Shown: positions 28,459-38,556, counted from the stretch's first letter. The stretch: DNA of 64,000 bases from Thermoplasmata archaeon (GCA_023269235.1 JAHFTW010000008.1:1-64000); one strand, 5' to 3'. Made by a program: numbers and translations. Notes: generated by a model from the sequence alone, not told the origin.

Positions 28459-29562
28459 TTAGCGCCCCCGGGTGCTGGCCATCCACGCTCGCGCCATGGC
28501 GCCATCCTGGGCGCCTTCAGGACGGATCTCGTGGCCGGTGAAGTGCATGAAGACGTCGTCGAGGCTCGGCTTGTGGACGCTGACGTTGCGCACGCCCGTG
28601 CCGGCCGCGCCGACGATGCGGGCCACGGCGGCCTCGCCGTCCGGCACCTTGAGGACGAGGCCTTTCGCCGTGGCCTCAGCCGTCATGCCCTTCTTGGCGA
28701 GCGCGGCGGCGGCCTTCGCGTCGTCCGCGGTGGAGAGCAGGACCTTGTCGAGGCCGACCTGGGCCTTGAGCCGGGCCGGCGTGTCGAGGGCGACGATGCG
28801 ACCGTGGTCGATGATGGCGATGCGGTCGGCGTACTCGGCCTCGTCCATGTAGTGCGTCGTCATGAACACGGTGACGCCCTGCTCGTCGCGCAGGCGGCGG
28901 ACGTCGGCCCACATGCGAGCGCGCGTCTGCGGGTCGAGGCCGACCGTCGGCTCGTCGAGGAACAGGATGTCGGGCGTGTGGAGGAGCGCACGGGCGATCT
29001 CGAGGCGGCGCGCCATGCCGCCGGAGTACTTCGAGACCCGGTCGGAGCGGCGATTGGTGAGGCCGACGACGGCGAGCACGCGCGTGATGCGTTCCTCGAC
29101 CTCGCGCTTGGGGACACCGTAAAGAACCGCGTGGAAGCGCAGGTTTTGCTCCGCGGTGAGCTGGTCGTCGAGGGTGCGCTCCTGGAAGACGAGGCCAATG
29201 CGGCGGCGCACCTCGCGCGGGGACGTCTCGATGTCGAAGCCGGCGATGGAGGCCTTGCCGTCGGTCGGGCGCAGGAGCGTGCAGAGCATCTTGATGGTCG
29301 TGCTCTTGCCCGCGCCGTTGGGGCCGAGGAAGGCGAAGATCTCGCCTTTGCGCACCTGCAAGTGGACGCCGTCCACGGCGCGCACGCCCTTCTTGAAGGT
29401 CTTGCCGAGCCCCCGGACGTCCACGATGACGGGCTGGGCCACGTCCGGCGCACGGCGCTGGAGGCTGGCGACGGGGACGCGCAAGGCGTCCGCGGACTTG
29501 GGGGCCACGGCAAGCCCACTGAGATGTCGTTGAAAGAGTCCACTCTGGGGGCGGCCGGCCAC
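28459..29562 (-). CDS. ABC transporter ATP-binding protein (DrrA-like)
   Basis: GPNGAGKSTTIKML, YSGGMARRLEIARAL, DEPTVGLDPQTR; start may be internal. Confidence 0.93.
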   Translation of the reverse strand: MAGRPQSGLFQRHLSGLAVAPKSADALRVPVASLQRRAPDVAQPVIVDVRGLGKTFKKGVRAVDGVHLQVRKGEIFAFLGPNGAGKSTTIKMLCTLLRPTDGKASIAGFDIETSPREVRRRIGLVFQERTLDDQLTAEQNLRFHAVLYGVPKREVEERITRVLAVVGLTNRRSDRVSKYSGGMARRLEIARALLHTPDILFLDEPTVGLDPQTRARMWADVRRLRDEQGVTVFMTTHYMDEAEYADRIAIIDHGRIVALDTPARLKAQVGLDKVLLSTADDAKAAAALAKKGMTAEATAKGLVLKVPDGEAAVARIVGAAGTGVRNVSVHKPSLDDVFMHFTGHEIRPEGAQDGAMARAWMASTRGR

Positions 29563-29594
29563 GTCCTTTATCGTCGTCGGAGGAATCGCGGCGC

Positions 29595-30638
29595 GTGGCC
29601 ATCGCCAAGGACATCCTCGACCTCGTCGGGAACACGCCGCTGGTCTATCTCGACCGCCTGCGCGCCAGCGTCAACAAGGGCCAAGGTGCCCGTGTCGTCG
29701 CGAAGCTTGAGATGTTCAACCCCGGCTCCAGCGTGAAGGACCGCATCGGCCTCCCGCTGATTCGCGCCGGCGAGAAGGCGGGCCTCCTGAAGAAAGGCGG
29801 GACCATCGTCGAGCCGACCTCGGGCAACACCGGCCTCGGCCTCGCGATGGCGGCCGCCCTGCTCGGCTACCACATGGTCTGCACTGTTCCCGACAAGGTG
29901 CCGAAGGAGAAGCAGGACCTGCTGAAGGCGTATGGCGCCGAGGTCATCGTCTGCCCGACGAGCGTGGACGCCGACGACCCGCGCAGCTATTACAAGCAGG
30001 CAGAGCGGATGCGCGACGAGGAGGGCGCCTACCTGCCCTACCAATACTACAACCAGGCGAACCCGACGGCGCACTACAAGACGACGGGACCCGAAATCTG
30101 GCATCAGACCGACGGCAAGGTGACGCACTTCGTTGCCGGCATGGGCACCGGCGGCACCGTCTCGGGCACCGGGAAATTTCTCCACGAGGCCAGCAACGGC
30201 CGTCGCCGTCCTGCGGGCCGTGTCAAGGTGGTCGCGGTGGACACCGTCGGCTCCGTCTTCACGAACTTCCACAAAACGGGCAAGTTCCCTCGTGACATCC
30301 ACCAGTACCTCATCGACGGCATCGGCGAGGACTTCATGCCGACGACGGTGTGGTGGGACGAGATCGACGCCGTGGAGCAGGTGAGCGACGAGGACGCCTT
30401 CCTCATGCAGGCCAAGCTCGCCCGCGAGGAGGCGCTCTTCTCGGGCTCCAGCGCCGGCGCAGCCGTCCACGCCGCATTCAAGCTCGCCAAGAAGCTCCCC
30501 AAATCCGCCCTCGTCGTGACCCTGCTGCCCGACATCGGCGACCGCTACCTCAGCAAGTTCAATGTCGAGTGGATGGAGGCGAAAGGCTTGACCAAGGCGC
30601 CAGCCTATCTTCGCAAGATGACGAAGCGGGGTACCTGA
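29595..30638 (+). CDS. PLP-dependent cysteine synthase / cystathionine beta-synthase family
   Basis: LVGNTPLVYLDRL, NPGSSVKDRIG, PTSGNTGLGLA, GTGGTVSGTGK. Confidence 0.93.
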   Translation: MAIAKDILDLVGNTPLVYLDRLRASVNKGQGARVVAKLEMFNPGSSVKDRIGLPLIRAGEKAGLLKKGGTIVEPTSGNTGLGLAMAAALLGYHMVCTVPDKVPKEKQDLLKAYGAEVIVCPTSVDADDPRSYYKQAERMRDEEGAYLPYQYYNQANPTAHYKTTGPEIWHQTDGKVTHFVAGMGTGGTVSGTGKFLHEASNGRRRPAGRVKVVAVDTVGSVFTNFHKTGKFPRDIHQYLIDGIGEDFMPTTVWWDEIDAVEQVSDEDAFLMQAKLAREEALFSGSSAGAAVHAAFKLAKKLPKSALVVTLLPDIGDRYLSKFNVEWMEAKGLTKAPAYLRKMTKRGT

Positions 30639-31795
30639 TGGCCAAGCTCACCAAGAAGGACGCCTTCGCCACGCGTGCCGTCCACGCCGGTGTCCACCCC
30701 GACCCGGTCCACGGCGCCGTCAACCCGGCCATCCAGCTCAGCACCACCTTCGTCCAGCCGGCACCCGGGAAGCCGCTCACGTTCGACTACTCGCGCGCCG
30801 GCAACCCGACTCGCGAAGCCTTGGAGGAGGCCATCGCTGAGCTGGAGGGCGGCGCCACCGGGCACGCCTTCTCGTCGGGCCTGAGCGCCCTCGACGCTCT
30901 CCTGCGCACGCTCGATGCGGGCGACCACATCGTCGCCGCCGAGGACGCCTACGGAGGCAGCATCCGTCTCCTGAACCGCGTCCTTGCTCGCCAAGGCATC
31001 AAGACGACGTTCGTGGACACGCAGGACCCCGCCAACACGCAAGCCGCGATGACCAAGAAGACGAAGGTCGTCCTGCTCGAGACACCGACGAACCCTCTCC
31101 TGCGCGTCTCGGACATCAAGGCGAACGCGGAGGTCGCGCACGACGGCAAGGCGATGCTCCTCGTGGACAACACGTTCATGTCACCTGCCCTCCAGAATCC
31201 GCTCAATCTCGGCGCGGACGCGGTGTTCCACAGCGCGACAAAGTACATCGGCGGGCACTCTGACGTCCTCGCCGGCGTCGTCGCGTGCGCCGACAAGAAG
31301 CTCGGCGAGCAGGTCAAGTTCCTCCAACTCGCCGTCGGCGCGGTCTGCCCGCCGTTCGACTCGTTCCTCCTTCTACGCGGCCTCAAGACGCTGGTCTTGC
31401 GCATGGAGCGTCACGGCGAGAACGCCGCCTTCATCGCGGGCGAGCTTGCCAAGCACAAGGCGGTCGGGAAGGTCTTCTACCCCGGCCTTGCGAAGCACCC
31501 GAACGCCAAGGTCCACGCCAAGCAGGCGCGCTCCGGCGGCGGCATGCTCAGCTTCGAGCTCCACGACACGAAGGCCGCGCTCGCTTGCGTAAAGAAAACC
31601 CGCTTGTTCCAGCTGGGCGAGTCGCTTGGCGCCGTCGAGTCGCTCGTCCAGATTCCGTCCCTGATGACCCACGCCAGCGTCCCGGCCGAGATGCGCCGCA
31701 AGACCGGCCTCGCTGACGGATTGATTCGCTTGAGCGTCGGCGTCGAGGACAAGAAAGACTTGTGGGCCGACCTGAAGCAGGCGATTGAGGCCTAA
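30638..31795 (+). CDS. Cystathionine gamma-lyase/synthase family enzyme
   Basis: AVNPAIQLSTTF, YSRAGNPTREALE, SATKYIGGHSDV; overlaps upstream stop (TGATG). Confidence 0.93.
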   Translation: MAKLTKKDAFATRAVHAGVHPDPVHGAVNPAIQLSTTFVQPAPGKPLTFDYSRAGNPTREALEEAIAELEGGATGHAFSSGLSALDALLRTLDAGDHIVAAEDAYGGSIRLLNRVLARQGIKTTFVDTQDPANTQAAMTKKTKVVLLETPTNPLLRVSDIKANAEVAHDGKAMLLVDNTFMSPALQNPLNLGADAVFHSATKYIGGHSDVLAGVVACADKKLGEQVKFLQLAVGAVCPPFDSFLLLRGLKTLVLRMERHGENAAFIAGELAKHKAVGKVFYPGLAKHPNAKVHAKQARSGGGMLSFELHDTKAALACVKKTRLFQLGESLGAVESLVQIPSLMTHASVPAEMRRKTGLADGLIRLSVGVEDKKDLWADLKQAIEA

Positions 31796-32928
31796 CGGGC
31801 CTGCAACGCCAACGACTGCTTCCACAACGCGCCCTCGACATTGACACGGCGAATGCGCACCTTGCCGGTGGCGGGGTCCTTCAGGTCGTCGAAGCGTAGG
31901 GGGGCAATCTTGCCGTCCACGAGCGCGATGAGCGCGTTGCCGGTCCCGTTTGCGAGGAAATCCACCGCGCCGGCGCCAAGGGTGCGCGTGTACTGGACGT
32001 CGAAGGCGCACGGGTCGGCACAGCGCAGTTCGTAGCCGATGATTTTCGTGATGAAGCTGGTGTCGTTGCCCTTCGCCTTGAGGCGTGGCATCAACAGGTC
32101 GCGCACGACGCGGCCCAAGTCGACTTCGCTCATGCGGGGGTTGTTGTGCTCGTCCAGCTCCAAGTTGCCGACCTTGGCCTTCAGCTCGGCGGGGTCGAGG
32201 CGGTCGAGGATTCCTTCCGCGAGGACGGCGAGGCCCCAGTCGTGGCCGGCGGCGCGGCGCTTCTCGATGGCCTTCTCGACGATGGCGACAACCTGGTCGA
32301 GCTTGATGGGGCCCGCGGGGAATTCTTCCGCGATGACCGCGAGGTCGGAGCCCGAGCCGATGGCCATGCTGAGCGCGAGGTGGCCGGCGCTGCGGCCCAT
32401 GGCGGTGACGAGGTACCAGCGGCCCGTCGTCTTGGCGTCGACGCGCAGGTTCTTGCAGAGCTGGGCGCCAAGCTGCTTCGCTGTCTCGAAGCCGAACGTG
32501 GGCGCCTCGTTGGGGAGCGGCAGGTCGTTGTCGATGGTCTTGGGAACGTGCGCGACGCGGATGGCGCCCCCCATGGCGGCGGCGGCCTTCATGGCGGCCG
32601 TGGCGGTGTCGTCGCCGCCGATGGTGACGAGGTGCGTGATGGCGAGCGCCTTGAGCGACGCGGCGACGGCGGCCATGTCCTCCGGCTTCTTCGTCGGATT
32701 CGCTCGGCTCGTGTAGAGGATGCTGCCGCCCTGCGTCTCGATGCCGGCGACGTCGGCCTCCGTCAACGGCTTGCAGGCGGCCGTGTTGCCTTTGATGAGA
32801 TTGGAGTAGCCCTTGGGGATGCCCACGACGGTCCAGCCTTTGGCGCGGGCGGCGAGGGTCACCGCGTTGATGACGCCGTTCAGTCCAGGAGCGGGGCCGC
32901 CGCCGTTGAGGACGCCGAGGGTGGGCAC
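31792..32928 (-). CDS. Phosphofructokinase, predicted PPi-dependent type
   Basis: LGVLNGGGPAPGLN; GGDDT and PKTIDND signatures; AMGRSAGHLAL; GTG start likely. Confidence 0.9.
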   Translation of the reverse strand: MPTLGVLNGGGPAPGLNGVINAVTLAARAKGWTVVGIPKGYSNLIKGNTAACKPLTEADVAGIETQGGSILYTSRANPTKKPEDMAAVAASLKALAITHLVTIGGDDTATAAMKAAAAMGGAIRVAHVPKTIDNDLPLPNEAPTFGFETAKQLGAQLCKNLRVDAKTTGRWYLVTAMGRSAGHLALSMAIGSGSDLAVIAEEFPAGPIKLDQVVAIVEKAIEKRRAAGHDWGLAVLAEGILDRLDPAELKAKVGNLELDEHNNPRMSEVDLGRVVRDLLMPRLKAKGNDTSFITKIIGYELRCADPCAFDVQYTRTLGAGAVDFLANGTGNALIALVDGKIAPLRFDDLKDPATGKVRIRRVNVEGALWKQSLALQAR

Positions 32929-32978
32929 AAGGGGGCCACGGGGCGGCGCGTTAAGGATTTGGCGCGAACCTTTCCAGC

Positions 32979-33992
32979 TTAGGCCTTCTTGCCCAGCGTC
33001 GCCTGCGCGTTGGCGTTGGCGACCGCCTGGAACTCCTTCTGCGCCTTCTTGACGTTGGCGGCCTTCCCGGCCCACGCCTTGAGCGCCGGCTCCTGGAGGG
33101 CGCGGCCGTAGCTGAACGAGAGCACCCACGGGTGTGGGCCCAGCGTGTTCATGATGCGCAGGTGGTCGGTCGCCTGCTCAGGCGTTTGGCCGCCGCTGAG
33201 GAAGACAATGCCAGCGACCGTCTTCGGGACGTGGGCCTTGAGCGTCTTGACGGTGCGCTCGGCGACCTCCTGGGCCGTCGCCTGCTTCGGGCACTTCTTG
33301 CCCGCGATGACCATGTTCGGCTTCAGCAGGACGCCGGGCAGGTGGACGCCCATCGTCTTGAGCTCGCTGAAGAGGTTCTGGAGCGCTTGGCCGGTGACGG
33401 CCTCGCAGACCTGGATGGTGTTGTCGGCGTCCATGAGGACCTCGGGCTCGACGATCGGGACCAGGCCGGCCTCCTGCGCGAGGGCGGCGTAGCGGGCGAG
33501 GGCGTGCGTGTTGGCGTGCAGGTTCGCGGGCGTCGGGGTGCCGGCGCCAATGGTGATGACCGCGCGCCACTTCGTGAAGCGGGCCCCCAGCTTGGCGTAC
33601 TCGGCAAGGCGCTCCCGGAGGCCGTCGAGCCCCTCGGTGATCTTCTCGCCCGGGTAGCCCGCCATCTCCTTGGCGCCGGTGTCGACCTTGATGCCGGGGA
33701 AGACGCCCTGGTCGAGGAGGATCTTCGTGAGCGGCGTGCCGTCGGCCGCCTTCTGGCGAATGGTCTCGTCGTACAGGATGACGCCGGAGACGGTCTTGGC
33801 GACGTCCGGGCTGGTGAACAGGAGGTGCCGGTAGTCACGGCGGGCGGTCTCCGAATTCGGGATGCCGATGGCTTCGAAGCGCTTGGCGATCGTGGCGTTC
33901 GACTCGTCCGCGGCGAGGATGCCCTTGGGGGCGGCGACGAGCGCCTTGGCGGTCGCCTCCAGGTGGGACTTCTGGGTGGGCGTGAGGTGCAT
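32979..33992 (-). CDS. fba: Class I fructose-bisphosphate aldolase (bacterial/eukaryotic type)
   Basis: KGILAADESNATIAKRFE, NSETARRDYRHLLFTS, VPIVEPEVLMDADN, VLLKPNMVIAG, FLSGGQTPEQAT. Confidence 0.95.
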   Translation of the reverse strand: MHLTPTQKSHLEATAKALVAAPKGILAADESNATIAKRFEAIGIPNSETARRDYRHLLFTSPDVAKTVSGVILYDETIRQKAADGTPLTKILLDQGVFPGIKVDTGAKEMAGYPGEKITEGLDGLRERLAEYAKLGARFTKWRAVITIGAGTPTPANLHANTHALARYAALAQEAGLVPIVEPEVLMDADNTIQVCEAVTGQALQNLFSELKTMGVHLPGVLLKPNMVIAGKKCPKQATAQEVAERTVKTLKAHVPKTVAGIVFLSGGQTPEQATDHLRIMNTLGPHPWVLSFSYGRALQEPALKAWAGKAANVKKAQKEFQAVANANAQATLGKKA

Positions 33993-34063
33993 CGAGGCGG
34001 CCACTTGGGGGCGGCCCATAACCCCATCGGCACCTTGAAGCGCGACGGACCCGGTGGCCGTGC

Positions 34064-34396
34064 GTGTCTGGCCGCGCCGTCGCCTGGCTTGCGTACGTCC
34101 CTCTGCCCGGCCTGTTCCTGATTCCGCTCCTCGGCCACCGCGGCGACCGGCTGGCCCGCTTCCACGGCATCCAGGGCGGAATCGTCACGGTCGCGTTCCT
34201 GCTTCTGTTGATGCTGTCCGGGTTCTACAGCTACGCCCGCAGTGGCACCACGGCGTCGGCGCCGGACGCCGCCATCCTCGCCCTCGTCGTGATGCTTGGC
34301 GGACTGGGCTACCTCGTCGCCGGCGCGGTCGCCGCGGGCCGTGGACGGTTCCTGCGCCTTCGCCCTGCGTGGGACGTCGCCCGCGTGTGGCTCTAG
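34064..34396 (+). CDS. Small membrane protein (DUF4870-like)
   Basis: AWLAYVPLPGLFLIPLLGHRGDRLARFHGIQG plus TM helices. Confidence 0.6.
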   Translation: MSGRAVAWLAYVPLPGLFLIPLLGHRGDRLARFHGIQGGIVTVAFLLLLMLSGFYSYARSGTTASAPDAAILALVVMLGGLGYLVAGAVAAGRGRFLRLRPAWDVARVWL

Positions 34397-34424
34397 ACGT
34401 TGCCTGGTCTCCAGGACGGCGGAT

Positions 34425-35642
34425 TCAGGCACCGTTGATGGTGGCGGTGTAGCCGTTCTCGCGCAGCACGCGACGTAGCTCCTCGATGTGCTCGGGCCCA
34501 CGCGTCTCGACATGGACGTCCACGCCCGTTCGGTTGAGGCTCAAGTCAAGCCGGTCGCGGTCGTGGTGCAAGTCGATGACGGACGCCTTGTGCTTTCCGA
34601 GCAGGGCGAGGAACGCGGCGAGCGAACCGGGTCGGTCGGAGATCTCCGCCGAGATGACGGCGATGCGGCCCTCCTTGACGAGGCCCTGGCGCAGGATGCG
34701 GTTGACGAGCGTGAGGTCGATGTTGCCGCCCGACACGACGGCCGCGACCGTGCGGCCCTTGAGGTCTACCTTGTGGTGCATGGCGGCCGCGAGCGTCACC
34801 GCGCCGGCGCCCTCCGCGACGACCTTGGTGCGCTCCAGCAGGAACAGGATGGCCCGCGCGATTTCTGGCTCCTCGACGGTGACGACCTCGTCCACGTGGG
34901 CCTGGATGTGGCGCCAGGTGTGCTCTCCGACCTTGCGCACGGCGATGCCGTCCGCCATGGTGTCGGCGTGGTCGAGGATGACGGGGGCCCCTTTCTGGAG
35001 GCTGGGCGCGATGGTGCTCGCTCCCGCTGCCTGGACGCCGATGACCTTGATGCGTGGGTTGATGCCTTTCAGGGCCGCCGCGACGCCGGAGATGAGGCCG
35101 CCCCCGCCGATGGGGACGAGCACCGTGTCGAGCGACGGGAGGTCGGCGGCGAGCTCGAGGCCAAGCGTCCCCTGACCCGCGATGATGGCCGGGTCGTCGA
35201 AGGCGTGCACGTACACGGCGCCCTTCTCCGCGGCGTAGCGGCTCGCGTGCTCGAAGGCGTCCTGGTAGTCGCGCCCCTTGAGGTGGACGCGCGCGCCGTA
35301 GCCTTTCGTGGCGACGACCTTTGCGATGCTGGCCTCCTCGGGCATGAAGATGTCGCAGCCCGCTCCCGCCTGGCGGGCGGCATACGCGACGCCTTGCGCG
35401 TGGTTGCCGGCGCTCGCCGCGACGACGCCCTTGGCGCGCTCCGACGGCGTCATGGACTGAATTTTGTTGAGGGCGCCGCGCACCTTGAACGAGCCCGTGA
35501 TCTGGAAGTTCTCCATCTTCAGGTGGAAGTCCGCGCCCGTGAGCTTGCTGAGGTTCTCGGAGCGCCGCAGCGGCGTGTGCCGGACCTGGCCCTGGATGCG
35601 CGCCGCGGCCGCCCGGATGGCGGCGAGGTCCACCAACGTCAC
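34425..35642 (-). CDS. ilvA: Threonine ammonia-lyase with C-terminal ACT-like domain
   Basis: KMENFQITGSFKVRGALNK, SAGNHAQGVA, IGGGGLISG; GTG start likely. Confidence 0.93.
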   Translation of the reverse strand: MTLVDLAAIRAAAARIQGQVRHTPLRRSENLSKLTGADFHLKMENFQITGSFKVRGALNKIQSMTPSERAKGVVAASAGNHAQGVAYAARQAGAGCDIFMPEEASIAKVVATKGYGARVHLKGRDYQDAFEHASRYAAEKGAVYVHAFDDPAIIAGQGTLGLELAADLPSLDTVLVPIGGGGLISGVAAALKGINPRIKVIGVQAAGASTIAPSLQKGAPVILDHADTMADGIAVRKVGEHTWRHIQAHVDEVVTVEEPEIARAILFLLERTKVVAEGAGAVTLAAAMHHKVDLKGRTVAAVVSGGNIDLTLVNRILRQGLVKEGRIAVISAEISDRPGSLAAFLALLGKHKASVIDLHHDRDRLDLSLNRTGVDVHVETRGPEHIEELRRVLRENGYTATINGA

Positions 35643-35667
35643 GGCCGCTCCGACCGGCGCGAGTCCG

Positions 35668-36642
35668 TTAAGGCTTCGCAACCGGCCTGCGGGGCCACAG
35701 GCCCCGCCGTCCAACGTGATCGACCTTCGTTTGAAGGCCGGCGGCGAGGCGGGCGCGGTTCACCTGGATGACGCCCGCCAGAACGAGGGCGGAACCCAGT
35801 AGGAACCAGGGCGTCAGCTGAACGCCGAAGAAAAGGGCGCCGAGGACGGCGGTGACGACCGGCTGGGCGTAGATGAAAGCGGCCACGTGCGAGGCGCTGC
35901 GGTGCTTGAGCGCGGTGTTCCAGATGGCGTAGCCCGCCAGGGTGCAGGCGATTGCCAGGAAGAGCAGGGCGCCCCATTGCCGGGCCCCGAGGGCAACCAG
36001 GGGGGCCGTGCCATACTGAAGGCCAAGCGGGATGAGCGTGAAGGTGCCCAGACTCAAGGTGACGCCGGTGACGAACAGGCCGCCGTAGCGGCCGATGAGC
36101 GGCTTGCAGAAGATGGAGTACACGGACCAGCTGATGGGGGCGAGCAGGATGACGGCGGCCTTGGCGGCGACCGTGAGCTCGGCCTGGCCCTTGCCAAGCA
36201 GGACGACGACCGCGACGCCGGCGAAGGCGACGAGGGAACCAGCCAGCGCGCGCGGGGTGACCTTTTCCTTGCCCAGGGCCACCGCGAAGAGGAGCGTCCA
36301 GAGCGGCCCCGTGGCGACGAGAATGCTGCCCGTCGCCCCCGAGACGACGACGCCGTCGGAGCTGTGCAGGCCCCAGTTGAGGGCGAAGTGGTAGCCGACG
36401 ACGCCGAGGAAACCGAGCAGCGCCATCTTGACCCAGTCCCGCCCCTCGACTTGGGCGAAGACCGCGCGGCGGCGCGTGAGGAGATAGGCGCCGTAGAGAA
36501 TCGGGAACGGGAGGTAGCGGAACCAGGTGAGCTGGTACGGGTCAAGCTGCTCCAGCACGACGGGGATGGCAAGGAACGCGGAGCCCCAGAACAGGACAAG
36601 GACCGACATCTGCAGGTCCACCGGGTCCAGCCCTTTCGCCAC
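35668..36642 (-). CDS. EamA/DMT superfamily transporter
   Basis: About 10 TM; FWGSAFLAIPVVLEQLDPYQLTWFRYLP; GYAIWNTALKHRSASHVAAFIYAQPVVTAVLG. Confidence 0.9.
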   Translation of the reverse strand: MAKGLDPVDLQMSVLVLFWGSAFLAIPVVLEQLDPYQLTWFRYLPFPILYGAYLLTRRRAVFAQVEGRDWVKMALLGFLGVVGYHFALNWGLHSSDGVVVSGATGSILVATGPLWTLLFAVALGKEKVTPRALAGSLVAFAGVAVVVLLGKGQAELTVAAKAAVILLAPISWSVYSIFCKPLIGRYGGLFVTGVTLSLGTFTLIPLGLQYGTAPLVALGARQWGALLFLAIACTLAGYAIWNTALKHRSASHVAAFIYAQPVVTAVLGALFFGVQLTPWFLLGSALVLAGVIQVNRARLAAGLQTKVDHVGRRGLWPRRPVAKP

Positions 36643-36727
36643 GCGGCGCCCACTTGGGCGGGCCTGATACGGTTTGTGGGACCATCCATCACGGTTATGG
36701 CCGGCCCTCGGGTGGGCCGCGTATCCC

Positions 36728-38101
36728 ATGAGCGACGCGACGACGACCGATGCCCCCGCCCCGGCGCCTTCCCCCCCGCCCGCGGACGCGCGCAAGCCGC
36801 TCCTCGAGCGCCTGCCTTGGTACGCGGTGCCCTTGCTTCTCATCGGCATCCCGCTCCTGTTCGCGGCCGGCGTCGCCGTCGCCCCCCACGTCGTGTACGA
36901 CGACGTCGTGTGGCCCTACTACTGGGGCCCCATCAAGGCCGATGCGGAGAACCATGCGACGCTTCTCCTTTGCCCGGACGGCTCCACCGTGCCCGGGTTC
37001 TGTCCGAACGGAGCCACCGGCATCCTGACGCACGCCGGATACAACGTCGTGAACACGGCAAGCTGGGCCGTCCTGCTCGGCCTCTGCATCCTGGGACTCG
37101 CCCAGATGCTCCAGCGCACGAAGACGCCGATGGGGCCCAAGCTCATCATCGCCGCCACAGGCTGGGTGGTCGCGGGCAGCATCTTCCACGTCATGGAAGA
37201 CGTCGGCCTCTTCCTTCCGCCCCTCGAGTACGTCTTCATCACGCCCCCCATTTACCTGCTCTTCGCCGCGGGTGGCGTCGGCACGTTCCTCGTCGGCCAC
37301 TACCTCAAGGGCGTCGCCGAGAAGGCGGGCTTGGAGCGCGCGCTGCAGAAACTCCTCTTCATCGTCGCCATCCCCATCCTGGTCCACCTCCTGCTGTGGC
37401 TCCAGCCGCACGACCAGGTCACGCAGTTCGTCAACCCCGTCGTCGTCGCGGTTTGCGGCCTGGTGCCCTACCTCCTCGCGGCCCGCCAGGCCCGCCGCAA
37501 AGGGGCCCTCGACCCCAGTTCGCTGGTGGGTTGGATGAGCGTCGGCTGGATCACCCTCGGCCTCGCCTACGTCGCCCAGTTCCTGGACCGGCCGTGGTTC
37601 CCCCAGAACAACCCCATCACGGCCGCCCTGCTCGCCCCCTTCCTGGCGGCGGCGGTGGCGATGCTGGCATTCGCCTTCGGTCTGCTCACCATCGGCCGGT
37701 TCGAGGCGAAGGGGCACGCCAAGGGCCGCGACTTCGCGCGCGCCCTCCTGCAGCCGATCAACTTGCTCCTCATCGGCTCGCAGATGCTGGACGGCTTCGC
37801 GACCGCCATCGGCATCGACACGGGCGGCTACTCGGAGAAGCACGTCCTGTCGGCGAACGTCATTGACTGGACCCGCCAACTCGGCCAAGCGACGCACCTT
37901 GGGCTCCTGGAACGTTTCCCGACCTTCTTCGGCTTCACGACCGTGAAGCTCGTCGTGAGCCTCCTCGTCGTCTACGCCATTGACACGAACGCGGACTCCA
38001 AGCGCAACCAGACCCTCACGGGCCTGGTGAAGTTCGCCATCATCATGGTCGGCCTCGGCCCCGGCATCCGCGACTTCCTGCGCATGAGCCTCGGCGTGTG
38101 A
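36728..38101 (+). CDS. DUF63 family membrane protein
   Basis: Multi-TM; GYNVVNTASWAVLLGL, GSIFHVMEDVGLF, HVLSANVIDWT. Confidence 0.85.
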   Translation: MSDATTTDAPAPAPSPPPADARKPLLERLPWYAVPLLLIGIPLLFAAGVAVAPHVVYDDVVWPYYWGPIKADAENHATLLLCPDGSTVPGFCPNGATGILTHAGYNVVNTASWAVLLGLCILGLAQMLQRTKTPMGPKLIIAATGWVVAGSIFHVMEDVGLFLPPLEYVFITPPIYLLFAAGGVGTFLVGHYLKGVAEKAGLERALQKLLFIVAIPILVHLLLWLQPHDQVTQFVNPVVVAVCGLVPYLLAARQARRKGALDPSSLVGWMSVGWITLGLAYVAQFLDRPWFPQNNPITAALLAPFLAAAVAMLAFAFGLLTIGRFEAKGHAKGRDFARALLQPINLLLIGSQMLDGFATAIGIDTGGYSEKHVLSANVIDWTRQLGQATHLGLLERFPTFFGFTTVKLVVSLLVVYAIDTNADSKRNQTLTGLVKFAIIMVGLGPGIRDFLRMSLGV

Positions 38102-38556
38102 TGGACCGCCCCTCCGTCGGCTCCGTCGCCCTCGCCGTCTCCCCCTTCGCTGCTCTCGCGGTCGTCCTCAAGCAGGTCCCCGACGCGGCGACGAGCTTCC
38201 AGCCCATGCCGTGGAGCCATGCCCTCGGCCACGCAGCCGTCCTCCTGGGCCTAATGGCGGCGCACACCGCCTGCTATACGCGCTGGAGCCGCGGCGCGCC
38301 CGGCCGCATCGCCGCCAATGAGGCGCTTGCCCGACTCTGGTTCGTCGCGTTCGGTTTCCTCGTCGTCGCCGGCCACAAGCCGACCGGTCCGCTGTACCTC
38401 GCCCTCGGCCTGGGATGGACTGCGCTCAGTTTCCTCACCCACCGCGCCTTCGTGCGGCGCCAGGACGGCTACCGGACGCTCCCGAGCCTGGGCCTCTGGG
38501 GGCTCTTCCTCCTCGGGCTCGCCCTCGTCGGCCTGCTTTGCATCAAGGCGGCCTAG
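38101..38556 (+). CDS. Hypothetical membrane protein
   Basis: Several hydrophobic segments; starts at the DUF63 stop. Confidence 0.65.
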   Translation: MDRPSVGSVALAVSPFAALAVVLKQVPDAATSFQPMPWSHALGHAAVLLGLMAAHTACYTRWSRGAPGRIAANEALARLWFVAFGFLVVAGHKPTGPLYLALGLGWTALSFLTHRAFVRRQDGYRTLPSLGLWGLFLLGLALVGLLCIKAA

